A stretch of DNA of 64,000 bases from Oscheius onirici (taxonomy: Eukaryota; Nematoda; Chromadorea; Rhabditida; Rhabditidae): assembly GCA_932521025.1 (NCBI GenBank), contig OW051473.1:7440001-7504000 (forward strand). The letters are read 5' to 3'. Below, in pieces: positions 1-12,539 of the stretch. Position numbers and translations under genes: made by a program. A model generated the notes under the pieces. That model was not told the DNA's origin. It did no database searches and worked only from the letters and a program-made list of their open reading frames with translations. Each line of letters starts with the position of its first letter. Positions within the stretch are counted from its first letter, which is position 1.

Positions 1-620
1 TAAAAGAAACCAGAAATGGCGAGAATCTATCACTACGCGTCGTGATAATCCGCCTGCGATATCGCCACACATATGCGAATTTATTAGGCAAACAAAAGGC
101 GTGAATTTATTGCTTATTTTCATCGAATTTTTTTCGCGTCTCAAGTAGTTCTTCTAATCTGTTGTTTTCTGCCTCATTTTGCCCTCTAATCGAGCCTTTA
201 CGCTCACCTCTCTTTCTCCCCCTCCCTCTCTCTTGCGTGCTCTCATTACATTCCTAAACTTGCTAGTAGTTTTCTTCAATCCCCTCAAAGAAAATTAGCT
301 TCCAAGGACGTGGACCACCTTGTGACAAGTAAGAGGAGCCAATTTTTTCTCGCACCATCTGCCTTTGGACGTTCGCCTGCACGTCTGGCTCCACTGTCCA
401 ATGCCGTCAATTATCGGCACAGGGCTCATTATCCATTGCCTACCAAAATGACTATGATGCCTTTTGTTACCTCAGAGGGCAATCACTGTGCAATTTTGAT
501 GAGCCTAGTAGGTATTATTCTTGTCAAGTCTTCTGCCCTCTCTTTGACCTTTTCCTGCTCTTTCCGCACTCACTACAAAAACGAGCTTCCAGATATTGAT
601 ATGCTAATAAGGTGACGTAG
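1..620. other. Upstream region without a recognised gene
   Basis: AT-rich 5' flank of the Ig/FnIII receptor gene. It contains a pyrimidine run near 205-235 (alternating CTCTC/CCTCC). The open frames here have no supporting splice or domain evidence. The promoter of the downstream gene probably lies here, but I see no TATA box placed convincingly before 621. Confidence 0.4.
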
Positions 621-3600
621 ATGTTTCTCTTACTACTACTCCAGTTGTCTTTCGTCGTGGCCGAGCTGCCATCGAGTAAGTCGAATTGCACTTTTTTGCA
701 AATTTGAACTGCTTCAGAAACTTTCGAGTTGCCTTCATTGACAGTAGAAGTAGAGCAGCCATATTTAATACGAAAACTTCCTACTAATTTAACTTGTTCT
801 CTGAGTGCCGGATGGAGTGGGGTAAGTAGTCTCAGTCTCCAGAACCCCACTTAGTTCAGGTTTCTCTCTCAAATGTGACCTGGCTCAAGAATGGAGAACC
901 TCTCAATTCAACTGATCCAGATGGCGATTTTACTGGCTTTGGGAAAATGTAGGATTAGTATATTTTTATTCAAATGTCCTTCTTTAGCTTGACCGTAATT
1001 GGAGGAAAAACATCCAGTGAAGGAGATTATCAATGCCTTGCCGACGTCGTCAATGTCACCCTGTCCAACAGACAAAAAATTAACACGAAACTGGTATCTT
1101 CTCCTGTAAAACTTCGACGAGCACGCATCACGAAATTCGACAAGATCAGTGAACATGTGAGTTTCTCAGGCTCTCATTGCTGCCAATTAGTGCGTGTCCA
1201 AGTGTAGTCATTAGAAGATCATATTGTCGCTGTCTCTACAATTAGTGTTCATCGTCTGTCTCCTTCGGGAACTCGCGGATAATTATGACAGATGAACCCT
1301 TGCATTCCGTCACGCAGATCTATCCATATTTTCGGGATGCGGATTATTAGAATGCGTAAGGGTGACATGTGAAAGAGTATCGCTCTTTGCGCATTGGGAA
1401 CGCTCTCTTTTTCTGTTTGTCGAGCACTTCGAGCTGTGCTTATCAGCAAATAGCTGGGTAAGTTGTTGCCCTGGAGCACCGTATTTGGACATCTGTTGAG
1501 AACAGACTCTCGTTTTGGGCAATATGATCATATTTATTATCATGGACAGAGACATGGTGAGGCACAGATGGCGGCGCCTTTTGGCCGTGCCCGTTGGCAT
1601 ACACACATTATGTGCAAGCTGTCTGTAATGTGAGTACAATTGAGGGTGACAATGCACTGTGCACAACGGGGACCACGGTCTTTACAAACAATAGGTAGAA
1701 TGACTCGGGCTTTGACAAACGACCGTTCATTAAATGGAGCAGGTACGGTATTTTTCAAAAACTTTAAGCACACTCATAGTTTCTCTAGGACCACCGGAAG
1801 TTTAAATTTGATTACTTTCGACGCGTATTGCTGATATAGTCTGAGAGCCAATAGAAGACTTAATTTCCTCCTATGCTAGAGAGCTGTGGAGGAGAATTTA
1901 GCCACATAATCCATTGAAAACTGCTGGATCTATTTTGAAATTGAGAAACAACTGTTTCTATTTGCAGATGGTCAGTGTGCGGCAAGGAGAAGTTGCTCGT
2001 CTTCCATGTGCCGGCATGCCTGATGTTATCCCAGGCCCTCCAGAAATTTGTTTCGAAAAAGAAGGAATTGAGGGGACCTGCTTCGGAGAGAAAAGTAGAT
2101 CATTTTGTAATTATATTCAGTTTGATTTACAGATCCTAAAGCGAACTCCAACTTTCTGTCCACTAGCTCAGGTCTCCAAATTTCAATGGTACAGCAGTCT
2201 CATCACGGAAACTACTTCTGCGTCGTAAAGAACGAGTTCACCAAGCAGATCAGAAAGTCACCAAAACCTGTCATTCTTGTGGTTTGTATCATAATTTTTA
2301 GAAGAAAGTGTTTATTGCAGGTAAATCCACCCGAGAGTGTCCCACTAGCGGATGACACTCTTCCGGCTCCGGATTTGGTTTTTCCAACTAAGCTATCTTC
2401 TTTGGAGAAGCCTCTCATTATCGATGTTGTCCAGGGACAAGATATTCTTCTCGAATGCGTCTTTACAAACGCTAAAATATACTGGCTGAAGGTTTCAAAA
2501 ACGATCTGATCACAAAGAACCACTGGTTTAGCACAATGACACAACACCAAGGATATCCATGACTGATCCTGAAGCCAGAATTCGTCAAGTTTGGGGCAAC
2601 CTTCTGCTCAGAAATGTTGTTCAAGACGACGGCGGAGTGTATTCTTGTCAAGGTGTCTCACCCCTGGAAGAAAATCCTAATCTGGAGACGGGAGGCCATA
2701 CAAGAGTCTACTATAATGTTGTTGTTCACGGTCCAACAAGCGTCAATCTGACACTGAATGAGAATCCGAATGACAGGAGCTGGGATGTGAGTTTTCTCTG
2801 AAAACGTATCTAAATTCCGTTTTTAGTTGTCATGCCTCGCTAACAATCTGAAATACGAGATCCCTATGGCTTTCGTGAATGGGACAGCGTTGGTTGACGC
2901 AATTGATCAGATGGGAGTGCCGTCAGCGACCAATTTTTTCACGAATCCAATCAACGCCACGATGAAAGTCAAACAGACATTCAGCGGAAGTGTTCAGGTT
3001 TCGTTTGTTTTCGATCCCTTGAAACCAATTCGATCTCTTCAGTGCATATCCCGGCCAGCAATGGATGAGGCTGAGATTTATGGTACCGGGCTGGATCGAG
3101 GAGTCTCGCAGAACATTTTTGTTGTCAGCTCAGGACATTCGAGTGGGCTTCTTATTCAACAGGGTCCTGAGAACACTACAGCGTTTGTTGGAGGCGAAGT
3201 AACAATGAGATGTGTAGTCCAAAGAGTCAAGAGCAAATACTGGATGAAAGGTACAGAACCTTTAGTGTTGGTTTTTAATCAAACTATTAAGGCGATGAGT
3301 ATGTGAAAATTTACGGTACTCAAAGGACGAAGCTCGTTGGATCAAATAATCTCCGAATCAGTGATCTGCAGCTGAAAGATCAGGGCTGGTACACGTGTAC
3401 AGTGACAGGTGAACGGGGGACCAGAGACACTGCAAAGGGATATCTTCATGTTCTTTTACCGACCACAATGGCACCTCCAACAACAACAGAACCCTTCGAA
3501 GTTCCTAAGGTTTGTGATCAGAGACTAGTCCATTAACGCTGAGTTATAGAAGGACGAGCACCTGGAATTGACAAATGTGAGCGGCTTTGTGACGGGCACA

Positions 3601-5644
3601 AGTGTTCGCTTGCAGTGGTCAGTGCTGGGAAATGTGTCAGCTGTGGCCAAAATTGCCAACTTCAGGTTAGAATAAATTGAAGTGTTGAAAAGGAAAAATT
3701 CAGAATTGAGCTATTGAGGAAAAGTGAAAACAGTAGTTGGATTGAGGCTGACAGAGTTGACAGTCATGTCCGGGCAACAACTATCAAGGATCTGATCCCC
3801 AACAATCAGTACAGACTTCGTGTTGCTCTTCATAGAGATGATGGATCTTCATTGGTCAGCAATGAAACGGATTGGATGAAAGTTCAGATGCCAACTGGTG
3901 ACATGCCTCCACTGAGCCCTAAGGTTACCAACGACTCTTTCGAAAAAAAATCCCAATTTCAGATTGTCTCGATCACCCAACTTACATCTAAAACAGCTAA
4001 AGTAGACTGGGAACATCCCACCCTGTATCCCAATGGAAAGGCCCGACACTTCCACGTCCATTACATGTCGGACTCGGACCACATTTACCATCAAGTAAGT
4101 TGCCCTCTATACCAGTTCGCCCCGCGCCGTACTATTTCTCGCCGCAACAGTTTTATGACTCAGTGCTTGAGATCATTTGCAATTTCTCTCTCGAAAGACA
4201 GGTGAGGAATCTTCATCACTCTATCAAAAACATTGGGGCATCGCCTGTCGGTGTGGCAGGCCCTGGTTAGTCAGCTGTGTGCTGAGTCAACGCCCTTCCA
4301 TTTGGTTCTTCCAGTCTCTCTCACTCTATCCCACACGCCCTCCGGTTTCCGCGTATCATCCACACATCCATTTCAGGCAAAAGTCGACGGCGCTTTGAAT
4401 TCGACAGAAATCGATGGATTGAAGCCCGATCTGCACTACGTCTTTCACATCGTTGCCGAGAACCACGCGGGAAAGAGCCCACAGAGCGCCGTAGCCGAGA
4501 TGAACACAACAGGTGAGGGTATTGTTTTCGCCTCGGTCTTTTATGTTGATGGTTCTGATTAAAGCTGGGTCGAGCCCCGGCTTTACTGCTTTTACCTGCT
4601 GGAAGTGCAAATTCCTACTTTCCGTCATCGCAACAAGTTATTTCAGTGTTGGAAATGACGCTGATCAATTTGTTCGAAAGCATTCCAGTCAGCACAAGAA
4701 ATACCATTATCCTGTCTGGACTGGCCTTCGTCATCGCCCTCATTATTACCTGCATCTTCTGTGTCATCTACTGTAATATTCGAACTCCAAAGAACAAAAG
4801 TAAGTCTTATAGATTTTTAGTCACATAAAGCTATTTTAGAAGCCAACGGGAAGTTCTTGGACACTTCGTACAGGATCTTTAACGAACAGAAAGTGCACAA
4901 GACGAGAATGCCAGACAACGATTTGTTTCTACATGAGGATATCGATGAGTGTTCACCGCTTAAACTGGTGAGAAAAGCAGCTCTGTTTATATTCTGATCA
5001 ACAATTTAGAAATCTGACGATCGCGGGTCATTATCATCAGCAAAGTTTGCGTTCAACACAAACGCAGGAAGCGCGATGCCAAATCTTTACGGAAATGTTG
5101 AGGATCCTGGAGACTTACACCATCACAAAGAACCAGAGTACATGACTGCTTCAAAACTCCTAGGTGGAGGTCTGTATGGGAACACAACAACAGCTCGCTG
5201 TTACTCTCCTGATAGCGGCACCTCGCACGAGATGATTGTTCTGTTCAGTGCTGGAACAATGCGAGGTAGCGCTTTCTATCCCTCTCCATTGGTGAGAAAA
5301 TATAAACGCTCAAAATCAAGCAAACGGTTTAGATGACTAGCTCCCCACAGAGAGTCAGTGCGTACAAATGTCCAGACTCGTTGCTCTACTCTCCAGCCGG
5401 GACAGCTTCCTCAATCGCCGATACATCGAGCAGTGGCATTGTTCTGACCAGAAACTGTGACTCTCCAGCGAACAATCACACTGATGGCAGTGATCAAGGA
5501 ATCCGATGTGGTAGCTCCTCAAGAAACAGTCAAGTTTCTTCCGATGGCGGTCGAGTGCCTATGATGTCCACATTCAAAACAAACCACAATTCTTTCATAG
5601 GGACTCTTGATCGTCGCGGATTGAGGGAACAGTTGGCAGAATAG
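621..5644 (+). CDS. Ig/fibronectin-III domain transmembrane adhesion receptor (IgCAM)
   Basis: Seventeen phase-consistent exons: 621-675, 718-821, 860-948, 988-1156, 1968-2094, 2133-2281, 2321-2491, 2532-2786, 2827-3250, 3292-3509, 3550-3665, 3704-4094, 4377-4512, 4647-4799, 4840-4967, 5010-5291, 5333-5644. They give about 1092 aa. The protein starts with a signal peptide (MFLLLLLQLSFVVAELPS). Ig domains have Cys pairs near residues 45/99, 153/211, 277/327 and 502/550, with DDGGVYSC- and DQGWYTC-type signatures. A divergent fourth Ig-like stretch may lie at 376/446. A Thr/Pro linker leads to two FnIII domains (about 588-800), one TM helix (about 820-843) and a ~250-aa cytoplasmic tail without a kinase domain. 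The layout resembles NCAM or CDO/BOC/Ihog receptors, so cell adhesion or axon guidance is inferred. No orthologue is assigned. An AATAAA lies at 5857-5862. The 811-nt intron 4 is the longest. Confidence 0.9.
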
Positions 5645-5856
5645 TCTCTTCCCCCGGTTCAGATCGTAGTCAGCTTCAGAATGGTGTCATAATCGAGGCC
5701 AAAACGCAATATTGTACATGTAAGCTTTAAAAGGGTTCATCGGTTTGAAAGAATCGTACTCACTCTGCCTCTTAATAACTTTCCCATGGTAGGGTGACTG
5801 ATCTCATTCTCTTAGGAGAGAATACACTCTTTTCATTGTTGTGCCTTCAATTTTGT

Positions 5857-5862
5857 AATAAA
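5857..5862 (+). terminator. Polyadenylation signal AATAAA for the IgCAM gene
   Basis: A canonical AATAAA hexamer lies about 210 nt after the TAG stop at 5642-5644 and is the first such hexamer downstream. This suggests a 3'UTR of roughly 230 nt. Confidence 0.6.
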
Positions 5863-6125
5863 TATTCACTTTGTCTTTTGGAGAAAACGTCTTTCCCCAA
5901 TCTTTGGAAGTTGAGACGACAAAGAGTCCGGAACCAATAGAGCGTCATATGTGCGCGTCTTTTCCAGACGAATGAGTTTGGAAGGTAAACCCGGAAAAGA
6001 CTGGATCCGACCGCAAAATTATGCAAAAAAAGAACACCACACGGTCAATTAATTCGCCGCGGTATCTGTTGCAAACCAAGGTCAATCGATTTTGCCACAG
6101 TCCTGTGTGTGTTTACTGCCGGATA

Positions 6126-7301
6126 ATGTCGTCTAGATCCGCCGTTTTGAAGGCTATCTCTTCAAAAACTGTAAGAAAACTTCACTTTCAAAAAAGGCTG
6201 TAGATTTCTCTGACTGATGCTGGAGAGCTAGGATTGAAGACGATTAGTTCCGGAACACCCAATATTATTAACAACTCTTGTAAAGACAGTAATGGCACCT
6301 TCGAATCTTTGGTAAAACTTATTTTTGTATACATTTTCACTTGCTATTTTCAGATGGAGAACAACCGTGGCACTAGCGGAATTCTTCACCAGAAGTTTAC
6401 CATGAAATGGGTGAAGGACGAAAAAACTGAGATTGAATTCAAAGGTATACTTTGTTCATTAACATTTTTACCAACATATCTAAAAATTCCGTTTGACCAA
6501 CTTATAAGTCTTAAAACAATTGAATTTCTGCGTATTCAGGACTTACTGGAACTCTGGACGGACAACAAGGTCGCCCCGGTGTGGTTTATAATGAGTCAGG
6601 GAAGGAGATGTTCGTGAACGTAAGGGTTCTTTGTTTTTCTCGTTATGCCCCGATTTCCAGCTTCTTCTAAGCCGTCCAGACGGGTCTTTTTCCATCGTCA
6701 CCACAAAGACTCTGTGCATGATCGTGGCTCCTCCAAACCAGGACAATCTCCCGGATTCGGAAAAAATTCAGTTCGCCATGTGAGTAGAAGCAATTTCAAA
6801 ATTTTGTCATCATTTCCTACTCAACATAATTTTGCAGGAATTATTGGATATAAAAACCGGTTCGTTAGACCAAAAATGGCACCCGTAGCAAAACACTGGA
6901 ATTCGTAGCGAGGACAGACTCGGAAAAACTCGCAATAGAAACATTTTTTGTGGAAAACGGCATCAGTATTACTATGCTATGACTTTTAATGAGTTTCAAT
7001 TGTTTTCGCATTTCCTGAGGGAGAAACATTAAAAGGACTTTAAAGCTGTTTGTAAGGGTGCAGAACTTCTTGAAGCAATGTTTCTGATTAAGGTTTACAA
7101 ACGGCGTCAAGTTGCCGCAGGGTTGGTGGCACTCCGTACCTTTTCCTCCTCCCGGTGATGAGCTCATTGAATTGGATGAATATGTAGGTTGATTCAGATT
7201 TCTTTTTTATTCAAACTTCCTTGCAGGTAGCGGACACAAACGAGAACAACGTCATCAACATTGCAGAGGAAACTGGTGCTCCCATGCGTGTTCAACTTTG
7301 A
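6126..7301 (+). CDS. Ureidoglycolate lyase-like (AllA/cupin fold) protein, tentative
   Basis: Seven exons with matching phases: 6126-6170, 6204-6311, 6354-6444, 6540-6619, 6661-6779, 7093-7183, 7227-7301, giving about 202 aa. The C-terminal half reads ...MIVAPPNQDNLPD..., then KIQFAM, GVKLPQGWWHSVPF and ELIELDEYVADT. The order hydrophobic strand / VAPP-x-PD / I-x-F / G-G-V / W-H-x-P / aspartate-containing strand matches the AllA family, whose members carry GxGVNYxxGxWHHP. AllA releases glyoxylate from ureidoglycolate in purine catabolism. The family assignment rests on this motif order only, and the second His of WHHP is Ser here. Intron 6780-7092 contains another open stretch (about 6875-6970) in a conflicting phase, which was left out. 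Intron 1 is only 33 nt. No upstream in-frame ATG is required. Confidence 0.55.
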
Positions 7302-10300
7302 GCCCTTCTCGTTTCAATCTCTCAGGGATCTTGTTGCCTTCCATAAACATTTTCATGCTTATTGTTTATGAGAAGAAGGAGTTTCAGAAAGTGCTCGTCT
7401 TGGTGAGCTCTCAGCGTTCTGATTGTACTTGGGGATCATCCATTCCCGTCGCGGTACAAATCCATCCAAATCGGGGTCTGAAACTGTAACGTGAATGTTT
7501 GACGCGTTTGGAACTACTACCACTCTCTTCTCTACCTCCTTTTTCACGCCAATTGTCTCCTCATTAACGAGAGATTAAACTTGCCTAATACCCTTAAATG
7601 CTACAATTAACTAGCACTGGACTGAAATGTCTGCTTCCGGCCTTTGACCGCTAATTGTAAAAACAGCAGAATCAAACAAAATGAGCTGCTTCTCGTTATC
7701 GTTTTCTTGGTAGAGTGCAAAAGTCAGGTAGGCGACTTTTCGCAAGAATACGGAAGAGGCAGAAACGCCCTTCTTCTTTTGGATGCTTCTTTCCATGCCA
7801 GGAACCTTCTCTGATGCCAGCCAATCATCCTTTCGGCCATAATTTTGCGGAATGGCCCCAACCATACCTCAAGTCCAACTCTTTCCCTTTATGGCATCTA
7901 TGAATGTTTGATTCATTAGGTTCGGCCCACTGCTGAATACCTTGTCCAGTTGGTCTGTTCGGAACTCTTTCCAACCAGAAAACATTTCTAGCGTCAACAC
8001 CTAAAAATTCTAAACCAGTTTCATTTCAGTCCATATTGTTTCACAGATCAAAGTTTTTTCATTTCCAGCGCGAGACTTAGCCAAAAAAAGGTTTTTTACA
8101 CGTGGTTTCCAAATTTAGTTAATACTTCCAGATCTTTGTACTGTTTTGTAGTTCTTTGAAAGGAAATTGTTTTGACCAATTATTCGATCAAACCGTTTCG
8201 TGATCCACAAACAACAACAGTTATTAAAAACTTGTGTGCCTGTTTGTTGGATTCGTATCATTTCAAAGTTTTTATACCTTTTTACTACTCTTTGTTTTAC
8301 TATACAAGTAAGAGAATGTTGTGGAAAACTATCGTTTAGCACATTGACACCCGGGTAAACAATTATCTCCTTTTATGCATCCTCCTCAAAAATAGAAGTT
8401 TGAGCTTTTCATGCTCTCCACAACCTCATCTCTCTTTACTACTGACGAAAATTGTTTCCTTGAATGCCTCGAATCAGTACTCTTCAGCTGGTACAGCAAA
8501 AACATGCTTCCTGAGCGTATGAACTCAGTTTTACTCTCGTCTCGTGACATCGTGATGGATGCTGTATAGAGGTTATGAAGGGCTCGTTTAATTGGCGGAC
8601 CAGTCCCTTCCTCCCCAAAACGTCTAAATATCATTAAACAATACTCATAAGCGAGCAGACGGCACTTTTCCTCTCCTCCTAAACTAACTAGTGTTCGTTT
8701 CTTTTTTCGGCGTCTTTCTTGTTTTCGCCACAACGTTACAGCAAGGAGGGCTTCATTGTTTATACTCCACTAACCGTATAGGTCGTTTCCTTGTTCACTT
8801 TTATTTCTGATATACCCTTTCAAATAATCCCGTCACGAAATGTAGCTGATGACATACGGTTGCACTTGACTTTCCTAAGATCAGAAAACTACCACTTTAA
8901 TGAGACATCTGTTAGTCACAGTCGTTTTTAAGGTGCTGATTAGTGAATGGTTTAACGAATTCTATCATTATATCAGAGTTTCCTTTACTTTTTAATCTGT
9001 CTAACATGGTTTCCCGACTTGACATCAATCACAAAACGCGGACAGGAATAGCTTGCTTTTCGAAAATAACGAGGTCGAAAAACAGGCAACTTCCTCAGAG
9101 AGATTGTTCTCTTTCTAATGGTTGATGTGGTCCTATCAGGTCTGCCTGAAAATCCCGTCAATCCATGTTTTCGACTAACAGAGTCTAAAGATTCAATATT
9201 ATGCCCAACATATCTTGTTTTAGAGCTATATTTTCCAGTGTTCAAATCTCAAACCTTTGATGCTATTCAGTTAGTTTTTTTTCTCTTTCAAGCCGTTCCT
9301 CTGTTTAATCAGTGATGTTTTGAACGAAAATCGCTTTAAGTTCTCTCATTTCCTGGCGCCAAATAGAGTGCTACTGATAGTCAAGTTCCCTTAGAGCTTC
9401 TCTACGAAGCTTATTTTGTTATGCCTGCGTCATTCATGTGCTTATTATCACTCATTATTCACGGCCTAATCGGACATCAATCAGAAGGGGAGGTAGGGGA
9501 GACACGACTGACGGCTCGGCATTCATAAGTATATCCGAGCATGTCTGGAGGAGTGAAAGTGCAGATTTGGAGCAACATCAAACAAAAATATTGTTTTAGA
9601 AACTTTGACTCATAAAAACTTTAAGTACAGTAATTGACGTTAAAAATGATTCAAAACCATTTCAGCAGACACGATTTTTTGAATAAATTTTTTTATTCTA
9701 CCGTGAATGTGTGAAAACGTACTTACAACACTTAGGTTAAGCAATGTTAGCAATAAGTATTCAGCATTACAAACCCAGAACCCATCCAGTCCTTTGAAAA
9801 GTTCCTACATTTTGTGTAAGTGGGGAAATTTACTGCTTGAAACTAAGCGGAACAAAGAGTATCGTTTAGAGAATTAAAATGTTTTCTCAGATGTTTTATT
9901 ACAATAATTTGGCAACCCTCAAACAACACAAAAGTGGTACTTTGAACAGATGTTGCGGCTGAAATCTCGAACAATCTCTGTCCCATGTGTCATCTGATGA
10001 CTGCCTCTTTGAAGTGAGAGAGCGGTGTTTTCGAGGATACGACCCCTAGCAGTTATAGCCCATCTCCATCATTGTCATGCGCGTATTTCAAATTCAAGTT
10101 TGCTAACATGCTTTCAGGAAAAAAAGTAGGAGCTTAACAGTCCGGGAAAACCAGTAGGTATTTCTACTTCGTATTTAGACTCCTGGAGGTCTTTGCGAGG
10201 GTATGAATACTATTACGACCGATGAATATTTATACAATTAACATGCTCACCAATGTCCTGTGGTCTTTTTCAAACACAGACATACTTTTAACCAAAAAAG

Positions 10301-12539
10301 AATGAACTTTCAAAATAGAGAAAAAGCTCAATTTTGGGCTGTTTGCGTTCGTCTGCCCTAATTTCCAAAGCGGGAGCTGCTCCGAACACTTCTCTCTCAA
10401 TCGTTCAAAAATTCCTCATTCTTGTTGACCATCTGTGCATACGCAGTCTTTGGTAGCTAATTTCAGGTCAGAAAAGCTTGATTATCTTCTAGAAGTCCGC
10501 GATTAGACCATGTTTTTCTGACTCAGGGAAAATAAACAGTGGTTTTCATTCCGGCTCTTTTTTACTGTCTACTTCCAGCGCTCAACATGAAAAGTCTAGC
10601 AAAAAGTGAATTGAATCCATGCATTCACAAAGAAGTAACAGCCCATTTTTCTTTCCCCTTCCTCTGATTTGCAATGATCCATGAAGGAGGTAGACATTAA
10701 GGAGGGACTGGGTCCAATAAAAACAATTAGGATTTAGGCAGTCCTTTCAGTCAAGTCGCTTCCGCTAATTGAGTTATTTGGAGTCCATGTTGCGAATTTC
10801 ACTTTCCTGCAGCATATAGCAGGAATTTTAAAGACTTTTTCCAAAAACCCACTCTTGCAAGCGAATCTACCAAAATATTTGCTATTCCTACGGGAGCATC
10901 CACCAAATATTCTCAGGAAGTTGAATTTTTTAAGAGGTGATGTTAAAAAGTTTAAGCATACTTTTGCGTGGTGGTATGATATTAATCCAACTGAACTTTT
11001 ATCTCTTGGATCTGAACTACAGGTGTGTTAATCCAGAATATGTGGAGATACCTGCCCTTTTCTGATACTCCCCTACGAATTTTCAGCTTTTTATTTAAAG
11101 TCTCTCTCAAACATAAACGATACAATTTACGCAAGCAATGCGTAGGTGGATCCAGTATCTTTTTTCAAAAATCACGAGCACTTAATTGGAAGGATTCTCA
11201 TTTTACAGCGCATGGTAGCCAACAAACCTTTCGCTCAGTCTCAGACAAAACGGGAAGTCTTAACCTGAGTTCATTTCGCTTTCGAGAAGTCTCTCATGCG
11301 CAGCAAAGTTTTTATCTCTTTATCTCGTGTGATGTTTCGTGTGGCTCCGTAGAACTCTGCTCATTTCCCCATAGAGCAGTAACTTTTATATTTAGATGCC
11401 TTGTTTTCACTACTTAGGCAGTAGGTAGAGTAGTCTCGCGGTAAACAAGAATTTCATTGTTTTGGTTTCAGTTTTATTTCGTTCGCTACGATGAGTAAAT
11501 TTCGGGCGATATAGCTTTCTAGTTAAACTTTACCGTCCTGCAGATTACGCTTTCAAGTATAGTAGTATTGAGTAAATTTGCAAACATCTGCACAAGCAAA
11601 TTGACAAGCTAGTTCTGCCATTTTTGAAGAGTAGTTATACAAATTTGAAACCACCACTTGTCACATCTGATCAAATCTTCCGGAACGCTCCAATTTACCT
11701 TCCTTGGATTCCTAGATCTAAAGCAGTCCCTTCTCTTTAACTCTCCCTCTCCTCTTAACTTTGTAATTAGTAGACACAAACTAGGTGAGTTCTGAAGGCG
11801 AGAGGGAGACCAGTAGTCATTAGCATTCATATTATGGGTGCCACGGAAAAATTTAAGCATTCATCGCTCGATGTCTGTCCTGAGGGTTCAAACTATTACA
11901 CTCTGGTCGTGCAAGAAGAGGCTCTTCTACTTTTAGAGACCTCCTCTCTCTTCCAGTGTGACGCACTATAATTTTATTTCCTGTTGTGAGCCAGAAAAAG
12001 TTGCACTCTCTTTTAGTCTTTGTCTTTTGCCTTCCTGGACTTTGAACAACTTCAAGCTTCTTCTCTTAGCGTAGAGAGCACATAGCCCTGTGTCTAATCA
12101 TATTCCACACATCCGTCCTCTAGTCTTCGCGCACGTCGCATCAATGTTTTTCGTGGGTCCTTTTACGAGTATCCTCATCCTATAATTGGGTTAAAGACTG
12201 CTGCTTGTTTGGAGAGTGGGGTAAATCTGTAAATAACACACCTACACTAATTCGACGATTAGTTCTAAAATGCCAGACATCTTTTCTTAACCAGGTCAAA
12301 AAGAATGTCGCGGAGTTTGGTTTCATGTTCAGCCGGGACAAAAACATCGCAGGTAAAATGATATTCAAATGATCGGCTCAAGATCCAACTAAAGATTAAT
12401 ATCATGACCAGTAAGAAAACAGCTTTTTGCCTGACCACGATGTACATTTGACATATCGGAAGTTGACAACAATATCATTTCTTAGCCCACCACTTTTTCT
12501 TTTTATTTCTGGAACTCATCTGATTATCAATACTTTCAG
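7302..12539. other. 5.2 kb without a recognised gene
   Basis: Both strands were read. Open frames are short, AT-rich and lack chained splice sites or domain motifs. The longest minus frame (8386-8733) is Lys/Arg-rich at its start and reads like chance. A long intergenic or regulatory stretch upstream of the GPCR gene is the simplest explanation. No TIR pair or tRNA-like sequence was seen here. Confidence 0.4.
12534..12539 (+). promoter_or_regulatory. Splice acceptor abutting the GPCR start codon (probable trans-splice site)
   Basis: The hexamer TTTCAG ends at 12539 and the ATG begins at 12540, with no 5'UTR between them. This is the arrangement expected for spliced-leader addition in nematodes. 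A conventional 5'UTR intron is the alternative. Confidence 0.5.

Noticed and set aside
8386-8733. Minus frame of 115 codons in the gene-poor 7.3-12.5 kb region.
   Set aside because: No motif, no flanking splice sites and residue composition close to random.
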